From JBDHTS01 sp039808845 (lineage in GTDB: Bacteria; Pseudomonadota; Alphaproteobacteria; Micavibrionales; Micavibrionaceae): a stretch of DNA of 38,757 nucleotides. Both the position numbers and the translations under genes were made by a program. The stretch spans positions 1 to 38,757 of the forward strand of contig JBDHTS010000010.1 in NCBI GenBank assembly GCA_039808845.1, written 5' to 3'. Below the pieces are notes generated by a model. That model did not search any database. It worked only from the letters and a program-made list of their open reading frames with translations, and was not told the DNA's origin. Positions 15,941 to 24,537 of this stretch are shown in pieces (position 1 is the first letter of the stretch; each line of letters opens with the position of its first letter).

Positions 15941-18900
15941 CTAATTCAAGCTGCGGCGTATATCCGTGATCACGCCTTTATAATATCGGTAGACTTCAAG
16001 CTCAGCGCGCCGCTCGTCCGGATCGCCCTTACCCGTCACGATATATCCTTCGACCTTTTTGGTTCTCGCGTTCAGGAACTCCTCCGTGGCGGCCAGGACG
16101 CCGTCACGGCCCTTGATTGTCGCAACGACCTTCAGCCCCGACAGTTTTTGAATGAGATAGTTTCTTCTGTCGGAGGCAGCTCTGTTATACATGTCTGTCA
16201 AGTGCGCCGAAGAAGGCACCGGCTTCCAGTTGTCCGTTTCCAGCACATGGACCATGTGATCCACCATTTCGGAACCGGACATCGTTTTCAGATCGATCCC
16301 GTTCTGAACCGCCTGCGCTGCCTCCTCAGGCGCGCTGCCGGGGATGTACGGGTTGTAATCCGGGCGGTCCTTGATGTTGTAGGGCCTGATCATGGCGCGC
16401 AGTTCGGCCGCGGTGATATCGAGCTTTTCTTCGCGGTATGCCCTTTTTTCATCCAGCATATACCGCATGCGTTCGAGGGCAGGCATGATGGGAACCATGA
16501 GAAGGTCGCGCTCAAGCTCGAACATCACGGCCGTCATGAATGCTTCGCGTTCCAGGCGCAGGATATCGAATTCCGTCAGTTCCTGGTCCGGCGTCGTGTT
16601 GCCGCCGCTCAGGACATGCGCCAGCATCTTCAGCGGAACGATATCGCCCCATGTCGCCTGTCCGGCCTTCAAGGATCCTGCGGCGCCCATGTCCATGACA
16701 GCCTTCAGCCCCGGCCCGCCGAGCCGGAAGGTCACACGTTCGGGCGGCTGGTAACCCTGAACCATCTCCAGCGCTACACGCTTCGCCTCGGCCAGCAGGT
16801 AACTCCGGTTCCTCACGATCTTGTCGTGAGGGCTTAAAAAACCCAGCTCCTGCGCATGGGCGGCGGACGCCGACATTTTTGCCGTTGCGATCTGGGTGAA
16901 GACCTCCATTTCCGGCGAATCGCAGCTGGCCTCGTCCGCCTTGGCGCGGGCGATATGACGGCGCAGTTTCTCCTTGCATCCGCCCCAGGCCGGCACGACG
17001 CCAACCCCGATTTCTACCAGCCCGATATAACTTTCCCCATCCGCCACAACGCAATCGGCATGCATCGCCGTTTCGGCCCCGCCGCCCACCGCCGCGCCGG
17101 ATACAGAGGCCACCACGGGAAACGAGGCATGCTGCAGCCGGTCCAGCGTCATCTGCCCTTTGTACAGGGCGTCGTCGATCTCTTCCGGGTGGAGCGTGTT
17201 CGCCATGATAAGCACGAGCGCCAGGTTCGCGCCCACCGCGAAATTGCCCTTCGGGGTATGAATGACCAGCGCCTTGTATTTTCCCTCGCTGCCCTCGATC
17301 AGGTCGGCCGCGCGATTCAGCATGTCCATCGTATCGGGACCCAGCGAATTGCCCGGCCCGTGCAGTTCGGCGCAGATCACGCCATCGCCGATATCGTGCA
17401 GCGTGGCGTATTCGTTGGTTGCCAGGGGATCTCTTATAGCCTTGATATCGTCCAGATCCAGCACGCCCGGCTTCTTCGGCAGATCGCGGTAAACGCCGTC
17501 GAATCCCATGACCTGTTTGACGTTGTTTTCCGTGCGATAGAAATCGCATCCTGCCGCCGTCCGGAACAGTGGCGGGATCTCCACCCCTTCTTCCTCCAGC
17601 CGCCGCGTCAGATAGGCCATTCCGGTTTCATGGTCGTCGCCCAGCGCGTCGATCAGCTGGAACGGCCCGCGTTTCCACAGATAGCCGTCCCGCATCGCCG
17701 TATCCATCTGGTCGATGCCCGTCGCGATGCCCGGCGCCAGATGCGCCGTGTAGACCATCATGTTTTTCAGCACATGCCAGGCCAGGCGTCCGCCGATATC
17801 GTCCGTCTCGACCACCTCGCGCAGGGATCGTCTGCCTGCCTTGGCGCTGTCCAGCTTGCACTCTTCGGCATCCCGGTATTCGCCGGTCGGGATATCGTAG
17901 ACCTGTTTTATCTTTTCGATGACCTTGCCGTTCTCGTTCTCGATCTTCAGGATGCGATGCAGGCCCGCGCCGGATTCGGTTTTCCGCCCCAGCAGTCCCT
18001 GCTCGATCATGGCGTCAAGGAAAGGCAGGTCATAGGCCGCTTCCGTGAACATCCGCGCCGCCTCTTCGGAAACGCGCGGATGACCCGGCATGGCGTCGCG
18101 CAGGCTCTGAACGACGGAACGGCTGATATCGAGCCCGACCAGATCGGCCACGGCGCAGGGCCCGGACGTGCCGAGGCTGGCATTCAGCCCGAGAACGGCG
18201 TCGACATCCTCGATCCGCATCCCGTGTTCGAGGGCGAAATTGAGGATCAGCTTGATCGTATAGGCGCCCACGGGATTTGCCAGGAAACCAGGGTTGTCCT
18301 TGCAGATTTGCGGCGATTTCCCCAGCTGATGTTCCGAAAAACCGAGCAGCGACTCGGTTTTCTCCGGCCTGCTGCTTTGGGCGGGGATGATTTCAATCAA
18401 GGGTGGTGCCCAGAGCGGATTGAACCCGTGCAGACCTGCAAAATTGACGTCCTGTTCCCGCGCGATCCGGCGGTCGTCCTCGTCGAATGCGTCCAGCAGG
18501 GACTCCAGCGGGATGGACGACGTATTGGTGACGATCTGCGCGCCGTATTTGCAATGGCGGAGCGCCTGCTTGAAAATGCCGACCTTGAACTCAGGTCTTT
18601 CCGTCGCCGCCTCGATGATGATATCGGCATCGGCCAGCAGATACATATCCGTTTTCGACGATCCGGTCGTAATGCGGTCGGCGAATTGCGGCAGATGAAG
18701 CCCCGCGTTCAGCGGATCGGATTTCTTTTTTTCAAGACTGCCCGATCCCTTGCGCAGGCGTTCCACCGCCTCATCGGCTTTTTTCTGCTCCAGGTCCAGC
18801 AGGACGACGTCCATCCCCGCATTGGCGCCCAGCGCGGCGAAACCGGCGCCCATCGGCCCGGCGCCGTACACGACCATCTTGGCGAACGACGGTCCTTTAT

Positions 18901-18949
18901 CCGATCCGTTGCTCGCGGAAAATTTTGGTTTCAGCGCGGTGGCGGCCAT
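15941..18949 (-). CDS. 3-hydroxyacyl-CoA dehydrogenase / enoyl-CoA hydratase fusion (FadN-like order)
   Basis: The protein catalyses hydration of enoyl-CoA and NAD-dependent oxidation of the hydroxyacyl-CoA. The dehydrogenase comes first: Rossmann motif 'VVYGAGPMGAGFAALGANAG' at about 25-45, 'TNTSSIPLESLLDAF', catalytic His in 'GLHGFNPLWAPPLIEIIP', and two C-terminal HAD domains (about 225-310 and 380-460). The hydratase domain follows (about 520-700; 'GNFAVGANL', 'VSGAAVGGGAETAMHADC', 'IGLVEIGVGVVPAWGG') with both acidic active-site positions present. This order is that of Bacillus FadN and opposite to FadB/FadJ. At 1002 residues it is roughly 200 longer than FadN, with a long helical C-terminal region. 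The ribosome site is GGAGGAG, and the start lies 22 bp after the thiolase. Confidence 0.95.
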   Translation of the reverse strand: MAATALKPKFSASNGSDKGPSFAKMVVYGAGPMGAGFAALGANAGMDVVLLDLEQKKADEAVERLRKGSGSLEKKKSDPLNAGLHLPQFADRITTGSSKTDMYLLADADIIIEAATERPEFKVGIFKQALRHCKYGAQIVTNTSSIPLESLLDAFDEDDRRIAREQDVNFAGLHGFNPLWAPPLIEIIPAQSSRPEKTESLLGFSEHQLGKSPQICKDNPGFLANPVGAYTIKLILNFALEHGMRIEDVDAVLGLNASLGTSGPCAVADLVGLDISRSVVQSLRDAMPGHPRVSEEAARMFTEAAYDLPFLDAMIEQGLLGRKTESGAGLHRILKIENENGKVIEKIKQVYDIPTGEYRDAEECKLDSAKAGRRSLREVVETDDIGGRLAWHVLKNMMVYTAHLAPGIATGIDQMDTAMRDGYLWKRGPFQLIDALGDDHETGMAYLTRRLEEEGVEIPPLFRTAAGCDFYRTENNVKQVMGFDGVYRDLPKKPGVLDLDDIKAIRDPLATNEYATLHDIGDGVICAELHGPGNSLGPDTMDMLNRAADLIEGSEGKYKALVIHTPKGNFAVGANLALVLIMANTLHPEEIDDALYKGQMTLDRLQHASFPVVASVSGAAVGGGAETAMHADCVVADGESYIGLVEIGVGVVPAWGGCKEKLRRHIARAKADEASCDSPEMEVFTQIATAKMSASAAHAQELGFLSPHDKIVRNRSYLLAEAKRVALEMVQGYQPPERVTFRLGGPGLKAVMDMGAAGSLKAGQATWGDIVPLKMLAHVLSGGNTTPDQELTEFDILRLEREAFMTAVMFELERDLLMVPIMPALERMRYMLDEKRAYREEKLDITAAELRAMIRPYNIKDRPDYNPYIPGSAPEEAAQAVQNGIDLKTMSGSEMVDHMVHVLETDNWKPVPSSAHLTDMYNRAASDRRNYLIQKLSGLKVVATIKGRDGVLAATEEFLNARTKKVEGYIVTGKGDPDERRAELEVYRYYKGVITDIRRSLN

Positions 18950-18971
18950 ACGGCTCCTCCCTGTTTTTTAT

Positions 18972-20276
18972 TTATTTGTATTCGTAGCGTTCGAGCACTG
19001 TGGCCGCGCCCTGGCCGCCGCCGATGCACATCGTGGCAAGGCCGCGCCGGAGATTATATGTTTCCAGCGTCCGCCCCAGCGTGCCGACCAGCCGGGCCCC
19101 CGACCCCCCGAGCGGATGCCCCACCCCCAAGGCCCCACCATGCCTGTTCAGCTTTTCAGGATCGATGGTCAAATCCATGCCTGTCAGTTTTCCTATCCGG
19201 TTGAATTCCCGCCCGACAGCCAGGATTTGCACGGCGAACGCCTCGTTCCCTTCGATGGCGTCCATGTCCGACATTTTCCAGCCTGCATGCTGCATAGCCA
19301 TCATGGAGGAATCGACCGGCCCTAGCCCCATTATTTCCGGTGCGCAGGCCGTTTGGGCACAAGCTGTAATACGCGCCTGGATCGGCAGGTCATTGGCTAA
19401 CGCATATGCCTCGGAAGTGACGACCATGAAGGCCACACCATCCGTAAACGGGGATGATGTTCCGGCCGTGACCGTGCCGTCCGGCTGGTTCGTGCGCAGT
19501 TCGCGCATCTTCTCCATCCCGGCTTCCATTGTGCCGTAATCCTGGACCATGTCGTCTTTGTCGACAATCCTTACAACGGGATCGTCTTCGCCCGTGAACC
19601 ACACCCGCTCATAATTGCCCGGAGGGCATCCCACCCGGACCGGCACGATTTCATCTTTCAGAAAACGGCCCGAACGCCCCGCGCGCAGATGAGATTCAAC
19701 CGTGAATCTTTCCTGATCCCTGCGGCTGATCTCGTAAAGTTTCTGCAGATTTTCAGCGGTATCCAGCATGTCGAAACAGCCGACGGGAAGGGCGGCAGCT
19801 GTTTTCGGATTGATGCTGGGAAGCGCCCCCAGCATTTTGGAGTTGCTGGACATGCTCTCCATCCCGCCCACAATGAAAACCGGATGTTCCATTGCCATTG
19901 TCTTTCCGGAAATATGACTGGCGGCCTGATGAATCGCATCCATGGACGACGCGCAGAACATATTGGTTGTCTTCCCGGACACTTTCTCCATATCCAGCAC
20001 ACAGTGCGGGAACAAAACAACATTACGCCCAATATTAAAACCGTTCCGTCCTTCGGGAAACGCGCACCCGGCAATGACCTGGTGGACATGCGACTTTTCA
20101 AGCCCTGTCCGCTCAATGATCGTGTTGATCAATAAGGCCGCCAGTTCGTCCTGGAATATGGAACCGAGAGCCCCCGGCTTGCCAGGGCGCGAAGCGCGCG
20201 TGAACGGCGTGCGAAGATACCCTTTTTTCAGCAGGACCGGTGTATGCTTGGGATCTCTCTCTGCCTGAACGCTCAT
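18972..20276 (-). CDS. Acetyl-CoA acyltransferase (thiolase)
   Basis: The thiolase cuts 3-ketoacyl-CoA to acetyl-CoA and a shortened acyl-CoA. The nucleophilic Cys is in 'KTTNMFCASSMDAIHQAA', the His in 'LGVGHPLGGSGARL' and the second Cys in 'ATMCIGGGQGAATV', so the active site is complete. I start it at ATG 20276 (MSVQAERD), which has AGGAG 7 bases upstream and lies 17 bp after the synthetase stop. The frame remains open to 20363, but that extension overlaps the synthetase. The product has 434 residues, slightly longer than the usual 390-ish because of an N-terminal stretch (KKGYLRTPFTRASRPGK), as in FadI/trifunctional beta-type thiolases. It is the second gene of the beta-oxidation operon. 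Confidence 0.95.
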   Translation of the reverse strand: MSVQAERDPKHTPVLLKKGYLRTPFTRASRPGKPGALGSIFQDELAALLINTIIERTGLEKSHVHQVIAGCAFPEGRNGFNIGRNVVLFPHCVLDMEKVSGKTTNMFCASSMDAIHQAASHISGKTMAMEHPVFIVGGMESMSSNSKMLGALPSINPKTAAALPVGCFDMLDTAENLQKLYEISRRDQERFTVESHLRAGRSGRFLKDEIVPVRVGCPPGNYERVWFTGEDDPVVRIVDKDDMVQDYGTMEAGMEKMRELRTNQPDGTVTAGTSSPFTDGVAFMVVTSEAYALANDLPIQARITACAQTACAPEIMGLGPVDSSMMAMQHAGWKMSDMDAIEGNEAFAVQILAVGREFNRIGKLTGMDLTIDPEKLNRHGGALGVGHPLGGSGARLVGTLGRTLETYNLRRGLATMCIGGGQGAATVLERYEYK

Positions 20277-20293
20277 CTTCACTCTCCTGTTTT

Positions 20294-22432
20294 TTAAAGT
20301 GTCATGCGCGGCGCGGATTGTGCGCCGGGTGCCGCATTGCCGGTTAGGGTCCGAAGCGGGCAAAGCGGATCCGCCTCCTGCAACCGCTTCCAGTCGGGCT
20401 TGCCGGATCCCAGCAGGGGGATGTCCGTTTCCGTGATTTCGATATGGCGCGGCATTGCCTTGCTATCGAGACCCTGCTTCTGCAGGAAGTCCGTGATGTC
20501 TTCGACCGTGACCTCCGCGCCTTTCTTCAGCCGGATAATTGCTTTGATCGTTTCACCGGACGTCTCATCCATCACGGCGTAGGCGACGCATTGCGCGATA
20601 TCCTCATGGCGGCCCAGCGCGATTTCGACATCTTCCACGGATACGTTCGCACTATGGACGAGCGCAATGCGCTTTTCCCGCCCGACGATGCGCAGGCGCC
20701 TGTTCTGATCAATCACGCCAAGATCTCCGGTGTTCAGCCATCCTCCCGGCAGGAAGGTCCGTGCCGTGGCCTCGGGATTGTCCAGATAGCCCAGTTTCGA
20801 AACCTGCGGGCCGCGCACATAAATCAGGCCGCGCTGATTAAAGTTGAGCGTCCGCCCGTCCGGCCCGACGATCTTGACCTCGGTGCCGGCGAACACGCGC
20901 CCCACGGTTTCCGGATCGTTGTTGTCCGGATGCGGGTTCGAAGCTACGACCGGGCTGGCCTCGCTGAGGCCATAACCCGGCAAAACCCTGCCCCACATTT
21001 TGGTGGCGTTTTCCCAAGCGATGCGAACACGTTCCGGTAAAGCCGATCCGCCCGGAATGACGGCCTTGACCGAAGACCAGTCGCTCCATCGGATATTGGC
21101 TTCATCCTCCAGAATCCTCGCCATCAGGGTTGGTGACAGCAGCATCATGCTAGGCTGATAACGCGTAACGGCTTTGAGAAAAGCTGGCGTATCATAAGGA
21201 TTCGCAAACAGCACCAGCTCGGATCCGGTCAGCAGCGGGAACCAGATCCCGACCTCGTGTGGATAGGAGTGGCAACCGGGCAGAACGGTCAGCATGGTTT
21301 CATGCGCATCCTGCTCCGGGTCCAGATTCAGCCAGTGATACTGCGCTTTACACTGATAGACATTGGCCAACTGGTTCTCATCGCTCGTTTGTATAAATTG
21401 CGGCGACCCGCTTGTGCCGCTGGTCTGCTGCAACAGAGAAAGATCCGAAGGCTGGACATCGTGATATTCAGGATTCGCGCCTTTCAGGATCAGATCCTTG
21501 AAATCCAGAACGCGCGAATCCACTGCCGTTCCGCGCGTGATCACCCTGGGATCCCCGCCGACCGCGCGCGCCAGAGCCAGCAGTGACTCATCTCTCGTAA
21601 CGGTTGGGGTTTTGCGCGCCGGCGTGGGCATGGCGCCTGGCGGCTGCGAAAAGACGTGATGGAAATAGGATGGCCTCAAACGCGCATGAAAGATGGCCGC
21701 TTTCACGAAACGTCCACCGTCGGCCACGGCGTGGGCGGCATCGGATGGCCATTCCTTTACCTTGTCCCACTGCGCCCGGAACTTGTCGCGCGTCAGGTTT
21801 TCCTCGCGCCAGACTCGGAACCGGTCGCGCTGGTCTTTGATGGAAGCTCTGACATCCTTTGCAATGGCACTTGCAGCCAGCTTATAAGGATATAATTTCC
21901 CTTCGGTCGGATGCAGGACATCCGGAACCGAGCAGGACACCAGGGCTTTCAGGGACGTCCCCCTCATCGCCGTCCGGCAGATATCGACAAAATTGTAAAC
22001 ATCGAAGGTCAGAAGATAGTCCGGCTTCGCCGCCTTCAGCGCATCATGAACCTTCTCCATCACCACGCCCGGTTTCTCCTCCCGGTCTTTCTTGGACGAC
22101 AGCATGATATTGACCAGCGTCAGCCCGGCCTTGCGTGCGGCGATCATCATGATCGGATAATACGGCGTGCTCGGCATGAACATCGCAACCCGGTCGCCCG
22201 GCTTCATCCCGCGCTGCCGCAGCCCCGCCGCCACCGCGTCGGACACTTCGTCCAGTTCCTTATAAGTCCATGCCTTGTGCAGCGATTGGCCGGGGAACTT
22301 AACCGCCGTGCGGTCCGGATGCAACGCGACCACCCGTTTGAAGTGGTCCACCAGCGTCCCTTCCGGCACCTCGAAGGCCGGACCTTGGATATGAGCGAGA
22401 TTGGACGAAGATGCTGCAGGCAGATGGTCCAT
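20294..22432 (-). CDS. AMP-forming acyl-CoA synthetase (fatty acid-CoA ligase)
   Basis: This ANL-superfamily ligase activates a fatty acid with ATP and CoA and feeds the operon. Core motifs are the phosphate loop 'LLQQTSGTSGSPQFIQTS', 'PGYGLSEASPVVASN', 'GWLNTGDLGVIDQNRRLRIV' with the Asp of TGD, and 'GREKRIALVHSANVSVEDVE'. The usual A10 lysine region near the end is 'LLGSGKPDWKRL'. It has 712 residues, longer than FadD, with an insertion of about 90 residues (around 180-280, KDVRASIKDQRDRFRVWREE and onward) that lacks known motifs. First gene of the operon; the ATG at 22432 faces the divergent MaoC-like gene across about 195 bp. The ribosome site is weak. Confidence 0.94.
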   Translation of the reverse strand: MDHLPAASSSNLAHIQGPAFEVPEGTLVDHFKRVVALHPDRTAVKFPGQSLHKAWTYKELDEVSDAVAAGLRQRGMKPGDRVAMFMPSTPYYPIMMIAARKAGLTLVNIMLSSKKDREEKPGVVMEKVHDALKAAKPDYLLTFDVYNFVDICRTAMRGTSLKALVSCSVPDVLHPTEGKLYPYKLAASAIAKDVRASIKDQRDRFRVWREENLTRDKFRAQWDKVKEWPSDAAHAVADGGRFVKAAIFHARLRPSYFHHVFSQPPGAMPTPARKTPTVTRDESLLALARAVGGDPRVITRGTAVDSRVLDFKDLILKGANPEYHDVQPSDLSLLQQTSGTSGSPQFIQTSDENQLANVYQCKAQYHWLNLDPEQDAHETMLTVLPGCHSYPHEVGIWFPLLTGSELVLFANPYDTPAFLKAVTRYQPSMMLLSPTLMARILEDEANIRWSDWSSVKAVIPGGSALPERVRIAWENATKMWGRVLPGYGLSEASPVVASNPHPDNNDPETVGRVFAGTEVKIVGPDGRTLNFNQRGLIYVRGPQVSKLGYLDNPEATARTFLPGGWLNTGDLGVIDQNRRLRIVGREKRIALVHSANVSVEDVEIALGRHEDIAQCVAYAVMDETSGETIKAIIRLKKGAEVTVEDITDFLQKQGLDSKAMPRHIEITETDIPLLGSGKPDWKRLQEADPLCPLRTLTGNAAPGAQSAPRMTL

Positions 22433-22554
22433 GGCTACGCGTTCCCGTTCGTGTTTTTATTTTTTGTAACTGGCATCCTTAGCAGTGTGTTTTTTTCCCG
22501 TAAAGAGACGAAATGTGATGCACCTGCGAAATGATCCGAGCAAAAGCGCGGGCG

Positions 22555-22583
22555 TTGACACTTTCCGATATTTTCCTTAAGCA
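22555..22583 (+). promoter_or_regulatory. Possible promoter of the MaoC-like gene
   Basis: A perfect TTGACA (22555-22560) is followed after 16-17 bp by TTAAGC/TAAGCA, a weak -10. The ATG used is 22627 with GGGAG upstream. The 22433-22554 part of this divergent gap is T-rich near the synthetase start and has no clear palindrome that would point to a FadR/PsrA-type operator. Confidence 0.35.
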
Positions 22584-22626
22584 GATTCAACAAGACATAA
22601 AAACTGATGACAGAAGGGAGAACGGG

Positions 22627-23574
22627 ATGCCCTTCGTTGAGATGAAAGAACCAACACGCGAAATCATACCGAGAAGCGTGCCTGTTCTTCTTCGGGAAGC
22701 TTTCAGATCCAGCAGCCGCAATTCGCGCGCGGACCTGCGTCCCGATCTCGATATTGCGCGCGCCGTCTGGGAAAGACCGATCGATCACGACAATGTCAGG
22801 CAGTTTGAAACCCTCACCGGTCACAAGACCCAGAGCGGCGCGCTGCCGCCGGGCTATATTTTCCGCCTCGCTTTCCGCAACCTGGCGGCAATCGTTGTTG
22901 ATGAGAAATTCCCTCTGCGGGCGATGGGCACGCTGCACCGGGAAAATACGCTGACGGTAACGAAACCGGTCATGCCTGATCCAAATACAACTGTGCGCGC
23001 CAGCACATGGCTGAGCGGCTTCGAGCAAAAGGACAATATGCTGGACATGCGGTTCGACACGGCTTTTTCCGCGAACGGCGAGCCGTTCGCGCGGATGGAA
23101 TCGATCATCACTTCGCTCAACCGCCTCAAACCGAAGGATTCCAAGCCGCAGGAGCCGCCGATCTTGTCCGGCGGCTGGAAGAAAGTTGCTGACGTTAAGT
23201 TGCCGGGCACGCTGGGATGGTCCTATGCCCGCATCAGCGACGACTGGAACAGCCATCATATTCCCGGCGGCAACATCGCCATGGGTGTCATCACCCTCGT
23301 AACAAACCCAGCGCGCGCGGGGCGGGAATTCGGCCGGCCCATGATTTTGCAGGGAAACTGCACCGCGTCCATGGCTATCGCTGCTCTGCCCTTCCAACCC
23401 GTGCAGCGGGACGGGACAGGCACGCTGCGAACCTCTTATCTCGCGCCGGTCGCCTTGCCCGGCACACAGGAAATCTGGGCCGCAGGCGGCAGGGACCGTA
23501 TCGATTTCGCGGTCCGCGATCCGCGCCAGAGCGGCCGGGTCATGGTCATGGGCACGCTGGAAGGCCCTAAATAA
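22627..23574 (+). CDS. MaoC-like double hot-dog acyl-CoA dehydratase
   Basis: The 315-residue protein resembles two-domain MaoC/R-hydratase proteins. The N-terminal half has 'LPPGYIFRLAFRNLAAIVV' and 'FPLRAMGTLHRENTLTV', like the substrate-binding hot-dog half. The C-terminal half has 'GWSYARISDDWNSHHIPG', which matches the hydratase 2 motif D-x-N-P-x-H with the Asp and His kept and Pro replaced by Ser. Known members hydrate enoyl-CoA to (R)-3-hydroxyacyl-CoA. I start at ATG 22627 because GGGAG lies 7 bases upstream; the frame opens at 22531 without a ribosome site. Its divergent position beside the beta-oxidation operon suggests that it handles the same acyl-CoA pool, perhaps unsaturated or (R)-chains. 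Confidence 0.75.
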   Translation: MPFVEMKEPTREIIPRSVPVLLREAFRSSSRNSRADLRPDLDIARAVWERPIDHDNVRQFETLTGHKTQSGALPPGYIFRLAFRNLAAIVVDEKFPLRAMGTLHRENTLTVTKPVMPDPNTTVRASTWLSGFEQKDNMLDMRFDTAFSANGEPFARMESIITSLNRLKPKDSKPQEPPILSGGWKKVADVKLPGTLGWSYARISDDWNSHHIPGGNIAMGVITLVTNPARAGREFGRPMILQGNCTASMAIAALPFQPVQRDGTGTLRTSYLAPVALPGTQEIWAAGGRDRIDFAVRDPRQSGRVMVMGTLEGPK

Positions 23575-23614
23575 TTACCACCCCAAAGGATGACAAAACC
23601 CACCGGCGGTACTA

Positions 23615-23646
23615 GATTGATTGACGGTTTCATTCGTCGATCAATC
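23615..23646. promoter_or_regulatory. Inverted repeat upstream of the FMN reductase
   Basis: GATTGATTGACG (23615-23626) is matched by CGTCGATCAATC (23635-23646) with one mismatch across an 8-nt loop, ending 14 bp before the reductase ATG. It could be an operator or a leader hairpin covering the ribosome site GAGG. Confidence 0.45.
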
Positions 23647-23660
23647 GAAGAGGTCGTTCC

Positions 23661-24236
23661 ATGTCTAAATTCACCGTCGCCGTCATCGTCGGCAGCCTGC
23701 GCAAGGACTCCACCAACCTGAAGCTGGCGAAAGCCCTGGCGAAGCTGGGCAAGGACCGGTTCGAGCCGAAATACGTCCAGATCGGCGACCTGCCCCTGTT
23801 CAACCAGGATCTGGAGGCGGATTTCCCCGCTGCGGCCACGCGCCTGAAAAAGGAGATCGAGGGCGCGGACGCCGTCCTGTTCGTCACCCCTGAATACAAT
23901 CGCGGGATGCCGGGCGTCCTGAAAAACGCCATCGACTGGGCCAGCCGCCCCTATGGCAGGAATTCCTTCGCGGGCAAGCCCGGCGCGATCATCGGCACGT
24001 CGCCCGGCGCCATCGGCACCGCCGTGTCGCAGCACAATCTGCGCCCCACCCTCGCCTATCTCGACATCGCCCTGATGGGCCAGCCCGAAGCCTATGTCCA
24101 GTTCAAGGAAGGGCTGATCGACGCCGAAGGCGCGATCTCGAATCCGGACACGCAGAAATTCCTGCAGGGCTTCATCGACAAATTCTGCGCCTGGTGCGAA
24201 GGCTGCCCGAGCCTGAAACAAAAGAAAGCCGCATAA
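23661..24236 (+). CDS. NAD(P)H-dependent FMN reductase (ChrR/SsuE-like flavodoxin fold)
   Basis: The 191-residue protein has the FMN-phosphate loop 'VGSLRKDSTNLKLAKALA' at the N-terminus and the diagnostic 'VTPEYNRGMPGVLKNAIDWA' segment, followed by 'GKPGAIIGTSPGAIG'. These place it among NADPH-dependent FMN reductases/quinone reductases that transfer two electrons to quinones, azo dyes or chromate. It is cytoplasmic. A tautomerase and a patatin follow on the same strand after a palindromic element. The C-terminus has two extra cysteines (FCAWCEGCP), not usual for the family. Confidence 0.92.
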   Translation: MSKFTVAVIVGSLRKDSTNLKLAKALAKLGKDRFEPKYVQIGDLPLFNQDLEADFPAAATRLKKEIEGADAVLFVTPEYNRGMPGVLKNAIDWASRPYGRNSFAGKPGAIIGTSPGAIGTAVSQHNLRPTLAYLDIALMGQPEAYVQFKEGLIDAEGAISNPDTQKFLQGFIDKFCAWCEGCPSLKQKKAA

Positions 24237-24247
24237 CCCTCTCACCT

Positions 24248-24327
24248 GTCATCCTGAGCGCAGCGAAGGATCCGAGCCAGAGCGGCCAGGAACAGCAGTG
24301 CGGATCCTTCGCTGCGCTCAGGATGAC
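24248..24327. repeat. Perfect 27-bp inverted repeat (GTCATCCTGAGC type)
   Basis: The arm 24248-24274 (GTCATCCTGAGCGCAGCGAA then GGATCCG) is exactly matched in reverse complement by 24301-24327, with a 26-nt loop. This GTCATCCTGAGCG…GAAGGATCC palindrome is a common dispersed intergenic element in many unrelated bacteria. It separates the reductase from the tautomerase and may form an mRNA hairpin between them. Confidence 0.85.
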
Positions 24328-24348
24328 AAAAATAAGGAAAGAACATCC

Positions 24349-24537
24349 ATGCCCACCATCCACATCCATATGCTGGCCGGCCGCAGCGTCGACCAGAAGC
24401 GCGCCCTTGTCGACAAGGTCACGAAGGCCGTGTGCGAAACCGTGAACACCACGCCGGAACAGGTGAAGATCATCATCGCCGACATGGCGCACACGGATTA
24501 CGCGGTCGCCGGCGTCCTCCATGCCGACAAAAAGTAA
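24349..24537 (+). CDS. 4-oxalocrotonate tautomerase family protein
   Basis: The mature product begins PTIHIHMLAGRS, so Pro1, the catalytic base of the tautomerase superfamily, directly follows the initiator Met. 'KRALVDKVTKAVCETVN' and 'PEQVKIIIADM' also match, and the length of 62 residues is standard for 4-OT. These form hexamers that isomerise enol and keto acids; the substrate is unknown. ATG 24349 is preceded by AAGGAAAG. The frame is open from 24298, through the palindrome, but that part is not native. Its end overlaps the patatin start by 17 nt. Confidence 0.9.
   Translation: MPTIHIHMLAGRSVDQKRALVDKVTKAVCETVNTTPEQVKIIIADMAHTDYAVAGVLHADKK

Noticed and set aside
15929..19204. Long plus-strand ORFs antisense to the hydroxyacyl-CoA dehydrogenase and thiolase
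   Set aside because: They mirror highly conserved coding sequence on the minus strand and have His/Arg-rich shadow composition and no ribosome sites.
22435..23397. Minus-strand ORF of 320 codons over the MaoC-like gene
   Set aside because: The plus frame has recognisable hydratase motifs; the minus reading shows none.
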